Of a stretch of DNA of 64,000 nucleotides, positions 33,560 through 42,709 are shown piece after piece. The stretch is taken from NCBI RefSeq assembly GCF_014652815.1, contig NZ_BMZN01000002.1:400340-464339 (forward strand). The letters run 5' to 3'. The notes beneath the pieces were generated by a model that saw nothing but the letters and a program-made list of their open reading frames with translations, did no database searches and was not told the DNA's origin. The position numbers and the translations under genes are program-made. Position 1 is the stretch's first letter; every line of letters starts with the position of its first letter. This DNA comes from Alcaligenes pakistanensis (GTDB lineage Bacteria > Pseudomonadota > Gammaproteobacteria > Burkholderiales > Burkholderiaceae_B).

Positions 33560-34411
33560 TTATCGAGGAATCAGGGCAACGATGGCGCCAATGGCCAGGG
33601 CCACACCGACCATATTGAGGACAGTAAGCTTCTCTTTGAAGAAACCCGCACCGATCACGGCACCCAAGGCAATCACGCCAATATTCATGGCTGAGAACAC
33701 CAGCGTGGGGTTCTCAGGGAATATCTGGTGGGCACGGATATAAAAGAAAATGTTCCCGAAATTCAGCGAACCTAAAACCAGACCGGCCAACAGACTGCCC
33801 CGATGCCATACCGTGCGTTTGGCCAGCAGCCAGCACAGCATCAGTACCCCGGCTAGCGAGAAGGACACCACCAGGCTGCTGGAGAAGGCCGCACCGGCTT
33901 TGGAGAGCTGCTTGAACATGATGTCAATCACGCCATAACCCAGCCATACGGCCAAAAGCATCAGAGTTGGATGTCCAGGGCCTGAGTCTTGGCTATTTGT
34001 TTGACGAGGGCGTATCAGCAAAAACAGCAGAGCGCTCAGGGCCAAGGCAATGCCCAACAGCTTCTGGTTGCCTAGATGTTCACCAAACAGCAGGAAGGCG
34101 GCCAGCAAGGGAAGAAACAGCGATAGACGTTGGGCCGCATCGCTCAGCACAATCCCGGCCTGCCGTACTGCCGCTGCCATGAACAGAAAGACGCTGGGCA
34201 GCAGGACTCCCAAGGCAATCAGAATCCACCAGGGCGTGGCAGGATGGAGCAGGCTGCTGGGATGCGGTTGCAGCAGTACCAGACTAAGGGTGACGGCCAC
34301 ACCGTAATTGACCATGATGGCCTGGGCCACATCGATCTGCCGTTGGCGGGCCACTTTTAGCAGAATGGAAACAGCGACACTGCACAGAATGCTGGCAATC
34401 AGGGTGAGCAT
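33560..34411 (-). CDS. EamA/DMT-family membrane transporter
   Basis: A 283-residue protein with about ten helices in two EamA repeats; the second begins near TLMLLAVWLGYGVIDIMFK. The terminal FKEKLTVLNMVGVALAIGAIVAL is the usual DMT ending. It follows bioB with one base between them, so they are probably co-transcribed. This raises the possibility of transport of biotin, a biotin precursor or an unrelated metabolite; the substrate is unknown. Confidence 0.85.
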   Translation of the reverse strand: MLTLIASILCSVAVSILLKVARQRQIDVAQAIMVNYGVAVTLSLVLLQPHPSSLLHPATPWWILIALGVLLPSVFLFMAAAVRQAGIVLSDAAQRLSLFLPLLAAFLLFGEHLGNQKLLGIALALSALLFLLIRPRQTNSQDSGPGHPTLMLLAVWLGYGVIDIMFKQLSKAGAAFSSSLVVSFSLAGVLMLCWLLAKRTVWHRGSLLAGLVLGSLNFGNIFFYIRAHQIFPENPTLVFSAMNIGVIALGAVIGAGFFKEKLTVLNMVGVALAIGAIVALIPR

Positions 34412-34412
34412 T

Positions 34413-35429
34413 TTAAAGGGCCTCGACCATAGCGCGTGGACGGGTTTGTTCCAGAGACAGGGGGGGCTCGGACAGAGTGGTTTTAGCGGCTTCTAACTGC
34501 AGGCGGGCAAACAGGTTTTGATCCGCTACGAACTGCGGGTTGCCGGTCGTCAGCAATTGTTCACCGTAGAAAATGGAATTGGCACCAGCCATAAAGCACA
34601 GCGCCTGGGTGCTGTCATCCATGGTTTCGCGGCCAGCGGAAAGACGCACGGCACAGGTGGGCATCAGAATACGCGCAACGGCAATGGTGCGGACAAACTC
34701 GAAGGGGTCCAGGTCTTCTACCTGATCCAGAGGCGTGCCAGGTACTTTAACCAATTGGTTGATAGGCACAGATTCGGGGTAGGGGCGCATGTTGGCCAGC
34801 TGAGCCAGCAGGCCAGCGCGTTCGCGACGGCTCTCGCCCATACCTATAATCCCGCCACAACAGCTGTTCAAACCAGCTGCGCGCACCCGCTCCAGCGTGT
34901 CCAGGCGATCCTGGTAAGTGCGCGTGCTGATGATCTGGCCATAAAACTCGGGCGAGGTGTCCAGATTGTGGTTGTAGTAGTCCAGCCCTGCTTGTTTCAG
35001 ACGCTCGGCCTGACCGTCTTTCAGCATGCCCAGCGTGACGCAGGTTTCCAGTCCCATGGCCTTGACGGCGCTGACCATATCAATCACCTGGTCCAGCTGT
35101 TTCTCCGTGGGCGAGCGCCAGGCGGCTCCCATGCAAAAACGCTGTGCGCCCTGTGCCTGGGCCGCACGGGCGGCTTCCAGCACTTGATTCAAGGGCATCA
35201 AGGGTTCGGGTTCCAGCTCGGTCTGATATTTGGAGGACTGGGGGCAGTACGAGCAATCTTCCGGACAGGCGCCGGTCTTGATGGACAAGAGGCTGGAGAG
35301 CTGAATTTGATTGGCAGGGTGATGCTGTCTATGTACGGTCTGCGCCTGGAAAAGAAGATCCATAAAGGGCAGGTCATAAAGCTCCATGATGCGACGGATC
35401 GTCCAGGGGGCAACAGTATTTACAGACAT
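34413..35429 (-). CDS. bioB: Biotin synthase BioB
   Basis: Radical SAM enzyme that inserts sulfur into dethiobiotin. The 338 residues contain the SAM cluster motif [12 protein letters not shown], the [10 protein letters not shown] lead-in, [25 protein letters not shown] and the arginine in [11 protein letters not shown] near the [2Fe-2S] cluster. bioA, bioF and bioD are not in the window. It is followed immediately by an EamA transporter. Upstream lies a long perfect inverted repeat (35547-35576). Confidence 0.96.
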   Translation of the reverse strand: MSVNTVAPWTIRRIMELYDLPFMDLLFQAQTVHRQHHPANQIQLSSLLSIKTGACPEDCSYCPQSSKYQTELEPEPLMPLNQVLEAARAAQAQGAQRFCMGAAWRSPTEKQLDQVIDMVSAVKAMGLETCVTLGMLKDGQAERLKQAGLDYYNHNLDTSPEFYGQIISTRTYQDRLDTLERVRAAGLNSCCGGIIGMGESRRERAGLLAQLANMRPYPESVPINQLVKVPGTPLDQVEDLDPFEFVRTIAVARILMPTCAVRLSAGRETMDDSTQALCFMAGANSIFYGEQLLTTGNPQFVADQNLFARLQLEAAKTTLSEPPLSLEQTRPRAMVEAL

Positions 35430-35546
35430 GGCAGGCTACCTTATTCAGTGACGCAGCTATGCTAGATTTTCTGCCTGTGAAAGACGACTGCGGCACAGAA
35501 TAGGAGTAGGGTGTTTTAGACTGTCTGGATGCTATTTGCTGGGTAG

Positions 35547-35576
35547 TTAAGCGAAGTTGCCATTAACTTCGCTTAA
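35547..35576. promoter_or_regulatory. Perfect 12-bp inverted repeat in the bioB upstream region
   Basis: TTAAGCGAAGTT (35547-35558) and AACTTCGCTTAA (35565-35576) are exact complements with a 6-base spacer, placed between the divergent bioB and thioesterase genes. It does not match the BirA or BioR consensus and lacks a T-run, so it is better read as an operator for an unidentified dimeric regulator than as a terminator. Confidence 0.5.
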
Positions 35577-35717
35577 TTATCAAGGTTCGGTTTGATATAA
35601 ATTGTTTCATCGACAATGTTTTCTAAATGTTTCTGGAATTGGTTTTGTGCCTGATCGCCGTAGCTTCAGCTTTTTTATCCGCGGTAAACTGAGGGGCGAT
35701 TTTGCGAAAGGATAAGC

Positions 35718-36140
35718 ATGCACGTGTTCGAGCGCCGCATCACCGTGGAATGGGGTGATTGCGATGAAGCAGGGATTGTTTTCTATCCCAATTATTTTTA
35801 TTGGTTTGACTGCACCTATCAGGCCTGGCTACGTCAGGTGGGCTTAAGCCAGCGCATCTTGCGGCAAGACTACGATGCGGTCACGCCCTTGGTCGACGTG
35901 GGGGCCAACTTTCGTGCTCCAGTCACCTACGACCGCGAAATTCGCGTTTGCGTGCAGGTAGCTCAATGGATGGATCGTCGCTTCAAGTTGGAGTATCAGG
36001 TCTTTAATATGGATGGCGTGCTGGTTGCGACGGGCCATGAATGGCGCGCCTGGGCACAGGTTCTGCCGGAAGGGCGGCTTAAAGGTGCTGTTATCGCTGA
36101 GGGCTTTCGCCAGCGCCTAGAAGGGAACGGAACTGTTTAA
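35718..36140 (+). CDS. Acyl-CoA thioesterase, YbgC/4-hydroxybenzoyl-CoA thioesterase type
   Basis: A 140-residue hot-dog-fold thioesterase. The motif VEWGDCDEAGIVFYPNYFYWFD contains the catalytic aspartate (around Asp17) followed by the G-I-V-F-Y-x-N-Y block of the YbgC/4-HBT family. It would hydrolyse short or aromatic acyl-CoA esters in the cytoplasm. The last 24 bases overlap the 3' end of the convergent DUF3293 gene. No tol-pal genes adjoin, so the classical YbgC context is absent. Confidence 0.88.
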   Translation: MHVFERRITVEWGDCDEAGIVFYPNYFYWFDCTYQAWLRQVGLSQRILRQDYDAVTPLVDVGANFRAPVTYDREIRVCVQVAQWMDRRFKLEYQVFNMDGVLVATGHEWRAWAQVLPEGRLKGAVIAEGFRQRLEGNGTV

Positions 36141-36599
36141 ATCGGCCTGATTCGATTCAGGCAGGCGCTGTTGCACTTGATGCAGTTGGGGCTTGCCATT
36201 AGCCGGGATATAAATGAAAGCTAGTTGCTTGAACAGGCGTGCCTGCCAGCGCGCTTGCTGCAAGCTGATATCCAGCACCAGCAGGCTGGGTTCGTCAGGC
36301 CATTTGCCTACCGGGTCCAGATTCACAGCGGGCCACCAGCGCAGATTCAGTTTCTGCAGATCGCGCAACAGGCTCTCCTGCACCGCATCATTAAAAGCAC
36401 GGCTACAAATCTGTGCGCCTGGATTGCAGGCCGTCAGAATGGCTGCTCCCTGGCTGTTTTCTTGTTCCAGTAATTGATTCAGCGGGTGATTGAGCTGGCC
36501 GATGCGCACGTCTATATCGCCCTGGGGGCTGTGTACACGATAGATTGCCTTCTCGAAAGCGTGAGACAGGGAGGCGGGCAGGTCTTTGGGTGTAGACAT
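36117..36599 (-). CDS. DUF3293 domain-containing protein
   Basis: A 160-residue protein of unknown function. The sequence pattern IYRVHSPQGDIDVRIGQ, AAILTACNP and DPVGKWPDEPSLLVLDIS, in that order, is that of DUF3293 proteins, which are widespread in Proteobacteria. No membrane segment, signal or metal site is evident. It lies downstream of the RND pump gene on the same strand with a 167-base gap that holds a hairpin, so co-transcription is uncertain. Confidence 0.75.
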   Translation of the reverse strand: MSTPKDLPASLSHAFEKAIYRVHSPQGDIDVRIGQLNHPLNQLLEQENSQGAAILTACNPGAQICSRAFNDAVQESLLRDLQKLNLRWWPAVNLDPVGKWPDEPSLLVLDISLQQARWQARLFKQLAFIYIPANGKPQLHQVQQRLPESNQADLNSSVPF

Positions 36600-36673
36600 A
36601 AGCTATCTTGCGTCGTTCTGTTCTCTGGACCCACAAGACTAGCAGTGGGATGCATGGTTTGTGTCACTGAGCC

Positions 36674-36710
36674 CCCACACCACGCAGGCTTACTGCCCGC
36701 GTGGTGTGGG
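36674..36710. repeat. Long hairpin between the RND pump and DUF3293 genes
   Basis: CCCACACCACGC (36674-36685) and GCGTGGTGTGGG (36699-36710) form a perfect 12-bp stem with a 13-base loop, 57 bases after the RND stop on the minus strand. There is no T-run. It may be an RNA-stabilising or rho-dependent structure, or a REP-like element. Confidence 0.5.
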
Positions 36711-36766
36711 AAAGCTTGTTTCAGGCCATGCATCCATTATTTACACAGTTTCAGCCCTCAAGCAAG

Positions 36767-39700
36767 TTATGCGCTGCGCGGGTCCTCGATCCGGTTCCAG
36801 ATTGCGTACAGGCTGGGCAGGAATAACAGAGTCAGTACGGTGCCAATTGCGGTGCCACCGATCAGTGTCAATGCCATGGAACCCCAGAACACTGAAAAGG
36901 ACAGGGGGATAAAGGCCAGCACCGCGGCTAAGGCGGTCAAAATAACCGGGCGGGCCCGTTGCACTGTGGCTTCAATAACAGCGTCATAGGGCGATGCACC
37001 TTCGGCCCGGTTGGTCTTGATCTGTTCAATCAGAATCAGTGTGTTGCGCATTAAAATCCCTGCCAGACCAATCAAGCCCAGGATGGCGGTAAAGCCAAAG
37101 GGTTGCTGGAAGATCAGCAAGGCTGGCACGCTGCCAATCAGGCCCAAGGGGGCCGTCAGGAACACCATGATCATGGACGAGAGCGAGCGAACCTGAATCA
37201 CAATGACCAGCAGCATCAGGATAATCATGACCGGGAATACCGGCAGCAACGCATCATTGGATTTTTTGGCTTCAGCAGTAATCCCGCTCATCTCGATCAG
37301 GTAGCCCGGTGGCAGAGACGCTTGCAGAGAAGCGAACTCTTTCATCACACGATTTGCCACTTCTGCCGGTTGTACGTGTGGGGCAATATCCCCCCGCACC
37401 GTCATGGTGGGTAAACGATTGCGACGGGCCAGCTTGGGTTCTTCCTGAATAATTTCCAGCTTACCTACTTGCTCCAGAGGCAGGTTCTGGCCCTGATCGT
37501 TCATGACGGTCAGCCCGGACAGGCGGGTGGGGTCATGCCGGTTGATGGCCGAGCTGCGTGCCACCACCAACACGTTGCGCAGGTCTTCGCGGTATTCAGC
37601 CACGGTAGTGCCATCCAGTTGCAACTGAATTTGCTCCGCCAGACTTTGGCGGTTCAGCCCCAAGGCTTGCAAACGTTGTGGGTCAACATCGAGCTTTAGC
37701 ACCGGCACGCGTGAGCCCCAGTCAACGTTCACCTGACGCATATCCTTATCGGCACGCATCACGCCCATGGCTTGCTCGGAAATATCGCGCAGCTTGTCCA
37801 GATCGGGGCCCCGCACCAGGAACTCCACGGGGTATTTGGTCGATGGGCCAAACACCAATTGTGTGGCGCGGACTCGCGCTTCAGGCGTCAAGCCATCGGC
37901 CACCACCTGACGGAAGCGTTGTAGCAAGTCGTCCCTGGCGTGTTGATCCGCAGTCAGAACCACCAGACGTGCGAAGGAAGGATCGGGTAGTTCAGGGTTA
38001 TAGGACAGGAAAAAGCGCGGTGCGCCCTGTCCGGAGTAGCTGGTGACCAGCTTGGTTTCCGGCTGCTCGCGCAACCAGCTCTCTACCTTGCGGGTAATAG
38101 CTTGGGTGGACTGGATGCCACTGCCCTCAGGCAACTGCACTTCCACCAGGAGCTCGGGCCGGTCAGAGGTCGGGAAGAATTGTTGTTTGACGAAACCCAT
38201 GCCCAGGGCCGCCAGCACAAGGGCAATGACCACAATCCCGGTAACCCAGAATTTGTGATGAACCGACCAGGCAATCATGCGACGCAGACGCACATAGTTG
38301 GGGGTGTCGTAGATGGCCTGATGCCCCCCCGGGCGGGCAGGAATGGCGGGCAGTAGCTTGACACCCATATAAGGTGTGAAGGCTACGGCGACCAGCCAGG
38401 AGGTCAGCAAGGCGGCGGCCAGAATCCAGAAGATATTACCCGCGTATTCGCCCGCGGAGGAACGGGCAAAGCCCACCGGCAGAAAGCCAATAATAGTGAC
38501 CAGAGTGCCGGACAGCATGGGGGCAGCGGTATGGTTCCAGGCATAGGCGGCGGCTTTCAGGCGGTCCATGCCTTCCTCCATTTTCACGATCATGATCTCG
38601 ATCGCAATAATGGCGTCATCTACCAGTAGGCCCAGCGAGATAATCAGTGCGCCCAGCGTCACCCGGTCAAAAACCTTGCCTGTCATCATCATGATGACAA
38701 ACACCATGGCCAGCGTCAGAGGCACTGCCGCGGCCACCACAATACCCACGCGCCAGCCCATGCTGACCAGACACACCAGCAGCACCACACTGAGTGCCGC
38801 AAAGAATTTGAACATGAACTCGCCCACGGCTGAGGCAATGTTCACGGACTGGTTGGTGACGGTGTCCAAGGAGAAGCCCAAAGGCAGGGCAGCTGCAATA
38901 TCTTCGCGAGCTTTTTCCAGATCCTTGCCCAAGTACAGACCGTTATAGCCTTCCTGCATCACCACATCCAGCAGCATGGCGAATTGCGCGTTGTGGTGAA
39001 TCTCGAAGCTAGGCGGGTCTTCGTAACCGCGGCTGACGGTAGCAATATCGCCCAAGCGCAGATTGTGACCTTGCACATAAATATAGGTATTGCTGATGGC
39101 GTCCAGATCATCCAGCCCGGCACTAATGCGCAGGTGAATGCGTGGGCCATCTGTGCTGACGGCCCCACTGGCAGTCATGGCGCTGCGTTTCGACAAGGCT
39201 TGCAGAATCTGCTGCGGATTCAGTTGCAGATTGTGTAGCTTGGCCTCGTCCAGATCCACAAAAATGCGTTCGCTTTGCTCACCTAGAATATTGACCTTCT
39301 TGACGCCGGGGACCTGCAGCAGCTGATTGCGTACCTTCTCGGCTTCACGGGTCAGCAAGCGGGGGGGTAAGCCGGGCGCCTGCAGCGCAAACAGACCGAA
39401 GGATACATCCGAGTACTCATCGTTAACGAAGGGCCCCTGCACGCCTTTGGGCAATCGTGGGGCCTGGTCCTGCAATTTTTTTCGTAATTGATAAAACTCG
39501 TTTTGGACATCCGCAGGCGGCATGGAGTCTTTCAAGGTCACCACCATCAAGGCGGTGCCAGGGCGCGTGACGGTTTCCACCTTGTCGAACCAGCGCAGCT
39601 CCTGCATGCGCTTTTCCATAGGCTCGGCCACCAGATCTTGCATTTCCTGGGCGGTGGCACCGGGCCACATGGCAGTGACGGTCAGAACTTTGACGGTAAA

Positions 39701-39829
39701 GGCCGGATCTTCAGCTCGTCCAAGCTTGACGAAGGAATAGAGGCCGGACGCTGCAATTGCAATAATCAGGAATAGCGTAATGGCCCGTTCCCGTACCGCC
39801 AGAGCGGAAAGATTAAAACGGCCTGTCAT
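36767..39829 (-). CDS. RND efflux pump inner-membrane subunit
   Basis: A 1020-residue AcrB-superfamily proton-drug antiporter with two repeats of six helices and large periplasmic loops after helices 1 and 7. The proton relay aspartates are in LLVDDAIIAIEIMI in helix 4, and the usual lysine region is in helix 10. The periplasmic part has few of the HAE1 phenylalanine-pocket features, and the protein is closer to the VexF/MexK-like or YegN-unlike branch seen in betaproteobacteria. It overlaps the adaptor gene by 4 bases. No outer-membrane factor gene follows, so it probably uses a TolC-type channel encoded elsewhere. Confidence 0.92.
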   Translation of the reverse strand: MTGRFNLSALAVRERAITLFLIIAIAASGLYSFVKLGRAEDPAFTVKVLTVTAMWPGATAQEMQDLVAEPMEKRMQELRWFDKVETVTRPGTALMVVTLKDSMPPADVQNEFYQLRKKLQDQAPRLPKGVQGPFVNDEYSDVSFGLFALQAPGLPPRLLTREAEKVRNQLLQVPGVKKVNILGEQSERIFVDLDEAKLHNLQLNPQQILQALSKRSAMTASGAVSTDGPRIHLRISAGLDDLDAISNTYIYVQGHNLRLGDIATVSRGYEDPPSFEIHHNAQFAMLLDVVMQEGYNGLYLGKDLEKAREDIAAALPLGFSLDTVTNQSVNIASAVGEFMFKFFAALSVVLLVCLVSMGWRVGIVVAAAVPLTLAMVFVIMMMTGKVFDRVTLGALIISLGLLVDDAIIAIEIMIVKMEEGMDRLKAAAYAWNHTAAPMLSGTLVTIIGFLPVGFARSSAGEYAGNIFWILAAALLTSWLVAVAFTPYMGVKLLPAIPARPGGHQAIYDTPNYVRLRRMIAWSVHHKFWVTGIVVIALVLAALGMGFVKQQFFPTSDRPELLVEVQLPEGSGIQSTQAITRKVESWLREQPETKLVTSYSGQGAPRFFLSYNPELPDPSFARLVVLTADQHARDDLLQRFRQVVADGLTPEARVRATQLVFGPSTKYPVEFLVRGPDLDKLRDISEQAMGVMRADKDMRQVNVDWGSRVPVLKLDVDPQRLQALGLNRQSLAEQIQLQLDGTTVAEYREDLRNVLVVARSSAINRHDPTRLSGLTVMNDQGQNLPLEQVGKLEIIQEEPKLARRNRLPTMTVRGDIAPHVQPAEVANRVMKEFASLQASLPPGYLIEMSGITAEAKKSNDALLPVFPVMIILMLLVIVIQVRSLSSMIMVFLTAPLGLIGSVPALLIFQQPFGFTAILGLIGLAGILMRNTLILIEQIKTNRAEGASPYDAVIEATVQRARPVILTALAAVLAFIPLSFSVFWGSMALTLIGGTAIGTVLTLLFLPSLYAIWNRIEDPRSA

Positions 39830-40911
39830 GGTTTGGCCTCGCGCGTCTCGGGGCGGACTTCCTGGCCTTCATGCAAAAGATTGGCGCCCAAGCCCACGAT
39901 AGACGTACCGGCCTCAGGGCCCTCAGACAAATAGGCATGTTCCTGCGCCAGCTTGGCAATGGTCACCGCTTGCCAATGCACGGTTTTTTGATCGTCAATC
40001 ACCCATACGCCGGGGCCTTTGCCGGCATCGTAAATTGCCGTCAGCGGGATTTGATTCAAGGCATTGGCATCTGGGGGAGTCAGGTGCACGATGGCGCTGG
40101 AGCCCAGTCTGGCCGTGACGTTTTCATCCGCAAACGAAAAGCGGGCCTGATAGCTGCGGGTGGCGGGGTCGGAGGACTGTGCCAGTTCACGCAGTTGAGC
40201 AGGCACACTTTCTTGAGAGTCGGTCAGTTCAATGGTGGCGTGTGTGCCCAAAGGGATATCCCATTGCTCGGGCAGGCTGACAATGACATCGCGTGGACCA
40301 TCTTGAGCCAGACGCAACACAGCTTGTCCGGCACTGACGACTTGGCCGACATCACCCAACTGAGCCGTAATGATGCCGCTGGCCTCTGCTTTCAATGCGC
40401 TGTACTGGTCGGCATTGTGGGCAATCTCGGCCTGTGCCTGGGCAGACTTCAAATTGGCCTGAGCGCTACGCAGCGCTTGTTTGCTTTGTTCGTGAGCTTG
40501 GCGGGAAACGCCGCCTTGCTCGACCAGCAAGGAGAAGCGCTGGTAGTCTGATTGAGCCTGCTCCGCCTGGGCCGTCGCGGCTTGAACCGCAGCCAGACGT
40601 GCGCGGTGATCCAGTTGCAGGTCTTTTGGGTCCAGCGTCATCAGGAGCTGTCCTTTTTCAACATGCTCGCCATTCTGGACCTTGCGCGTATCAATCTTGC
40701 CGCCTACCCGGAAAGCCAGAGGGCTTTCTACCCGCGCACTGATCAAACCCAGAAAACGTCGCTGCTGATCAGCCTTGGGTTGAATCACGCTTTGAATCAC
40801 CAAAGGAGCCTGGGTGCGAGGGTCGGACTCCTTCGCTTGCTGGCTGCACCCCATCAAGACAAGGGCGGTAAACAAACTCAAGGCAGGGCTAAGGTAGCGG
40901 AAACGAGCCAT
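39826..40911 (-). CDS. RND efflux periplasmic adaptor lipoprotein
   Basis: A 361-residue membrane fusion protein with a lipoprotein signal (lipobox LMGC, Cys at about 22). It shows the split lipoyl halves (FRVGGKIDTRKVQNGEHVEKGQ and SGIITAQLGDVGQVVSAGQ), an alpha-hairpin of Ala/Gln-rich heptads (about 105-165) and a beta-barrel domain. It links the RND pump to an outer-membrane channel. The gene is first in the adaptor-pump pair and is 54 bases downstream of the tetR gene. Confidence 0.92.
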   Translation of the reverse strand: MARFRYLSPALSLFTALVLMGCSQQAKESDPRTQAPLVIQSVIQPKADQQRRFLGLISARVESPLAFRVGGKIDTRKVQNGEHVEKGQLLMTLDPKDLQLDHRARLAAVQAATAQAEQAQSDYQRFSLLVEQGGVSRQAHEQSKQALRSAQANLKSAQAQAEIAHNADQYSALKAEASGIITAQLGDVGQVVSAGQAVLRLAQDGPRDVIVSLPEQWDIPLGTHATIELTDSQESVPAQLRELAQSSDPATRSYQARFSFADENVTARLGSSAIVHLTPPDANALNQIPLTAIYDAGKGPGVWVIDDQKTVHWQAVTIAKLAQEHAYLSEGPEAGTSIVGLGANLLHEGQEVRPETREAKP

Positions 40912-40965
40912 GCAGGACTCCGGGAAGGTAAATGGTTGGGTTAACTGTTACTTAATGCCTGATTG

Positions 40966-41577
40966 TCAGGGCATCAGGCTGCGCAGGATCAGTTGCGTGA
41001 TCACATGCAAGCCTTGGCGAGTTTTTTCCGGCGGGTGCATCTCCAGCAGGACAGGATGCAGACACGGGGTCAAGGCCAGCAGAATGCCTTGGGCCACGTC
41101 GTCCAAAGGCGTGCGGCGCTCAAAGTCGCCGCTTTCTCGGCCAACCCGCAAGAGTGCGACAATCTGTGCCTGCAAGTCCTGCCTGTGCTGATCGACGGTT
41201 GCCCAGTCGTTTTGCAGGGCCTCAATCACCACTTCCTGCATTCGGCCTTCCTGTAAGAACAGCTCCAGGCTTAGAGTACAGGCCGTCTCAATGAATTGGC
41301 GCAAGCGCTCGATGGGCGGCAGATCGCTCTCGACAATCTCTTGCAGCTGTACATGCATGCCATTTAAAACCGAATGACAAATGGCTTGGCCAATAGCCTG
41401 CTTGGAATCGAAAAAACGGTAGAGATACGCGCTGGATACGCCTATGGACTTGGCCAGACTGGCGACCGACGTTTTGCGATAGCCATACAGCCGAAAGTGC
41501 GTATTGGCCTGCTCGATGATCTGTTCACGGCGATGGTGCTCGGTCGGGCCGCGCTGGCCGAGGGTGCTGGCTGGCAT
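40966..41577 (-). CDS. TetR/AcrR-family regulator of the efflux pair
   Basis: A 203-residue TetR protein. The helix-turn-helix is in RREQIIEQANTHFRLYGYRKTSVASLAKSIGVSSAYLYRFFDSKQ (quoted in part: KTSVASLAKSIGVSSAYLYR). The C-terminal ligand domain is variable, as usual. It lies upstream of the adaptor and pump on the same strand, so it is likely co-transcribed and autoregulatory. The region upstream of its start contains an inverted repeat with TTGAAGT half-sites and, further away, the octamer tandem repeat. Confidence 0.88.
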   Translation of the reverse strand: MPASTLGQRGPTEHHRREQIIEQANTHFRLYGYRKTSVASLAKSIGVSSAYLYRFFDSKQAIGQAICHSVLNGMHVQLQEIVESDLPPIERLRQFIETACTLSLELFLQEGRMQEVVIEALQNDWATVDQHRQDLQAQIVALLRVGRESGDFERRTPLDDVAQGILLALTPCLHPVLLEMHPPEKTRQGLHVITQLILRSLMP

Positions 41578-41589
41578 AGAAGTTGAATA

Positions 41590-41623
41590 TTGAAGTAACG
41601 ATAACGCAATACATTAACTTCAA
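41590..41623. promoter_or_regulatory. Inverted TTGAAGT half-sites upstream of tetR
   Basis: TTGAAGTAA (41590-41598) and TTAACTTCAA (41614-41623) are inverted half-sites just before the tetR start codon. They are a plausible TetR-type operator, although the 15-base gap between arms is wider than usual. Confidence 0.35.
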
Positions 41624-41687
41624 CGCTGAAATACGACAAGAGAATTGAGTGCCTTGTCTTAGAAAACTACGGAGTTACGCTGCCCGG

Positions 41688-41775
41688 AGACTAAGAGACT
41701 AAGAGACTAAGAGACTAAGAGACTAAGAGACTAAGAGACTAAGAGACTAAGAGACTAAGAGACTAAGAGACTAAG
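41688..41775. repeat. Eleven-copy tandem octamer repeat AGACTAAG
   Basis: Eleven exact copies of AGACTAAG in a row (88 bases), followed by a partial copy. Because 8 is not a multiple of 3, every frame on both strands meets a stop within the array (TAA on plus, TAG on minus), so it is non-coding. It lies 111 bases upstream of the tetR start and 168 bases downstream of the tRNA-Asp transcript terminator. Copy number would be expected to vary by slipped-strand mispairing. Confidence 0.97.
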
Positions 41776-41942
41776 AGGTGAGAGGGGGGATGGTGGGTGG
41801 CTCAGAGCTAAGAAGCTCAGGGCAAAGGGGCGCTAGGCGAAGGGCTGACCGTTATTCAGGCCGGGATAGGCTTGGCTGCAGAAGTCTTAGGCTTTGGTCG
41901 TTATTGATGATTGTGATGAAGGTGACGTTTCGGCCAGGCATG

Positions 41943-41977
41943 AAAAAAGCCTGACAGATCGAAATCTATCAGGCTTT
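41943..41977 (-). terminator. Rho-independent terminator of the tRNA cluster
   Basis: On the minus strand a stem of GCCTGA plus AGAT pairing (one mismatch) around a TTCG loop is followed by six T. It lies 10 bases past the CCA end of the last tRNA-Asp. Confidence 0.88.
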
Positions 41978-41987
41978 CTGAATCTTT

Positions 41988-42064
41988 TGGCGGAGCGGAC
42001 GGGACTCGAACCCGCGACCCCCGGCGTGACAGGCCGGTATTCTAACCAACTGAACTACCGCTCC
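41988..42064 (-). tRNA. tRNA-Asp (GTC), copy 1
   Basis: A 77-base tRNA with encoded CCA. Acceptor GGAGCGG pairs with CCGCTCC, the T-arm carries GGTTCGAGTCC, and the anticodon loop in GCCTGTCACGC gives GTC. Last gene of the downstream Ala-Glu-Asp set. Confidence 0.98.
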
Positions 42065-42088
42065 GCAGCGGTTGCCAAGCAAAAGCTT

Positions 42089-42164
42089 TGGCGTCCCCTA
42101 GGGGATTCGAACCCCTGTACCCACCGTGAAAGGGTGGTGTCCTAGGCCTCTAGACGAAGGGGAC
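42089..42164 (-). tRNA. tRNA-Glu (TTC), copy 1
   Basis: A 76-base tRNA with CCA. Acceptor GTCCCCT pairs with AGGGGAC, and the anticodon loop in CCCTTTCACGG gives TTC. It is 24 bases from tRNA-Asp. Confidence 0.98.
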
Positions 42165-42189
42165 AGGACTTACAACTACATCGTCGTTT

Positions 42190-42265
<76 letters not shown>

Positions 42266-42389
42266 AATTTTCATCGCTTTGTATTTCGACTAGGTCAAAA
42301 CACCAAAGCAGTGAAATAAGTGTCAGGCTTGACGAGGCTTGCCACTTCAAACTGCTAAAACCAGTCTGGAACTGATTTTTAAAATCTTT

Positions 42390-42466
42390 TGGCGGAGCGG
42401 ACGGGACTCGAACCCGCGACCCCCGGCGTGACAGGCCGGTATTCTAACCAACTGAACTACCGCTCC
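42390..42466 (-). tRNA. tRNA-Asp (GTC), copy 2
   Basis: Sequence identical to the tRNA-Asp 402 bases away. It ends the upstream Ala-Glu-Asp set of the same cluster. Confidence 0.98.
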
Positions 42467-42490
42467 GCAGCGGTTGCCAAGCAAAAGCTT

Positions 42491-42566
42491 TGGCGTCCCC
42501 TAGGGGATTCGAACCCCTGTACCCACCGTGAAAGGGTGGTGTCCTAGGCCTCTAGACGAAGGGGAC
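42491..42566 (-). tRNA. tRNA-Glu (TTC), copy 2
   Basis: Sequence identical to copy 1, with the same 24-base spacer to tRNA-Asp. Confidence 0.98.
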
Positions 42567-42592
42567 AGGACTTACAACTAATCTTCGTTTTT

Positions 42593-42668
<76 letters not shown>

Positions 42669-42709
42669 ATTTCGGTGTTCTTTTTGTCGACCACCAACGA
42701 AGAATTGAG

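Noticed and set aside
41688-41775. Octamer array considered as a CRISPR or coding repeat
   Set aside because: There are no spacers between units, and stops occur in every frame, so it is a simple tandem repeat.
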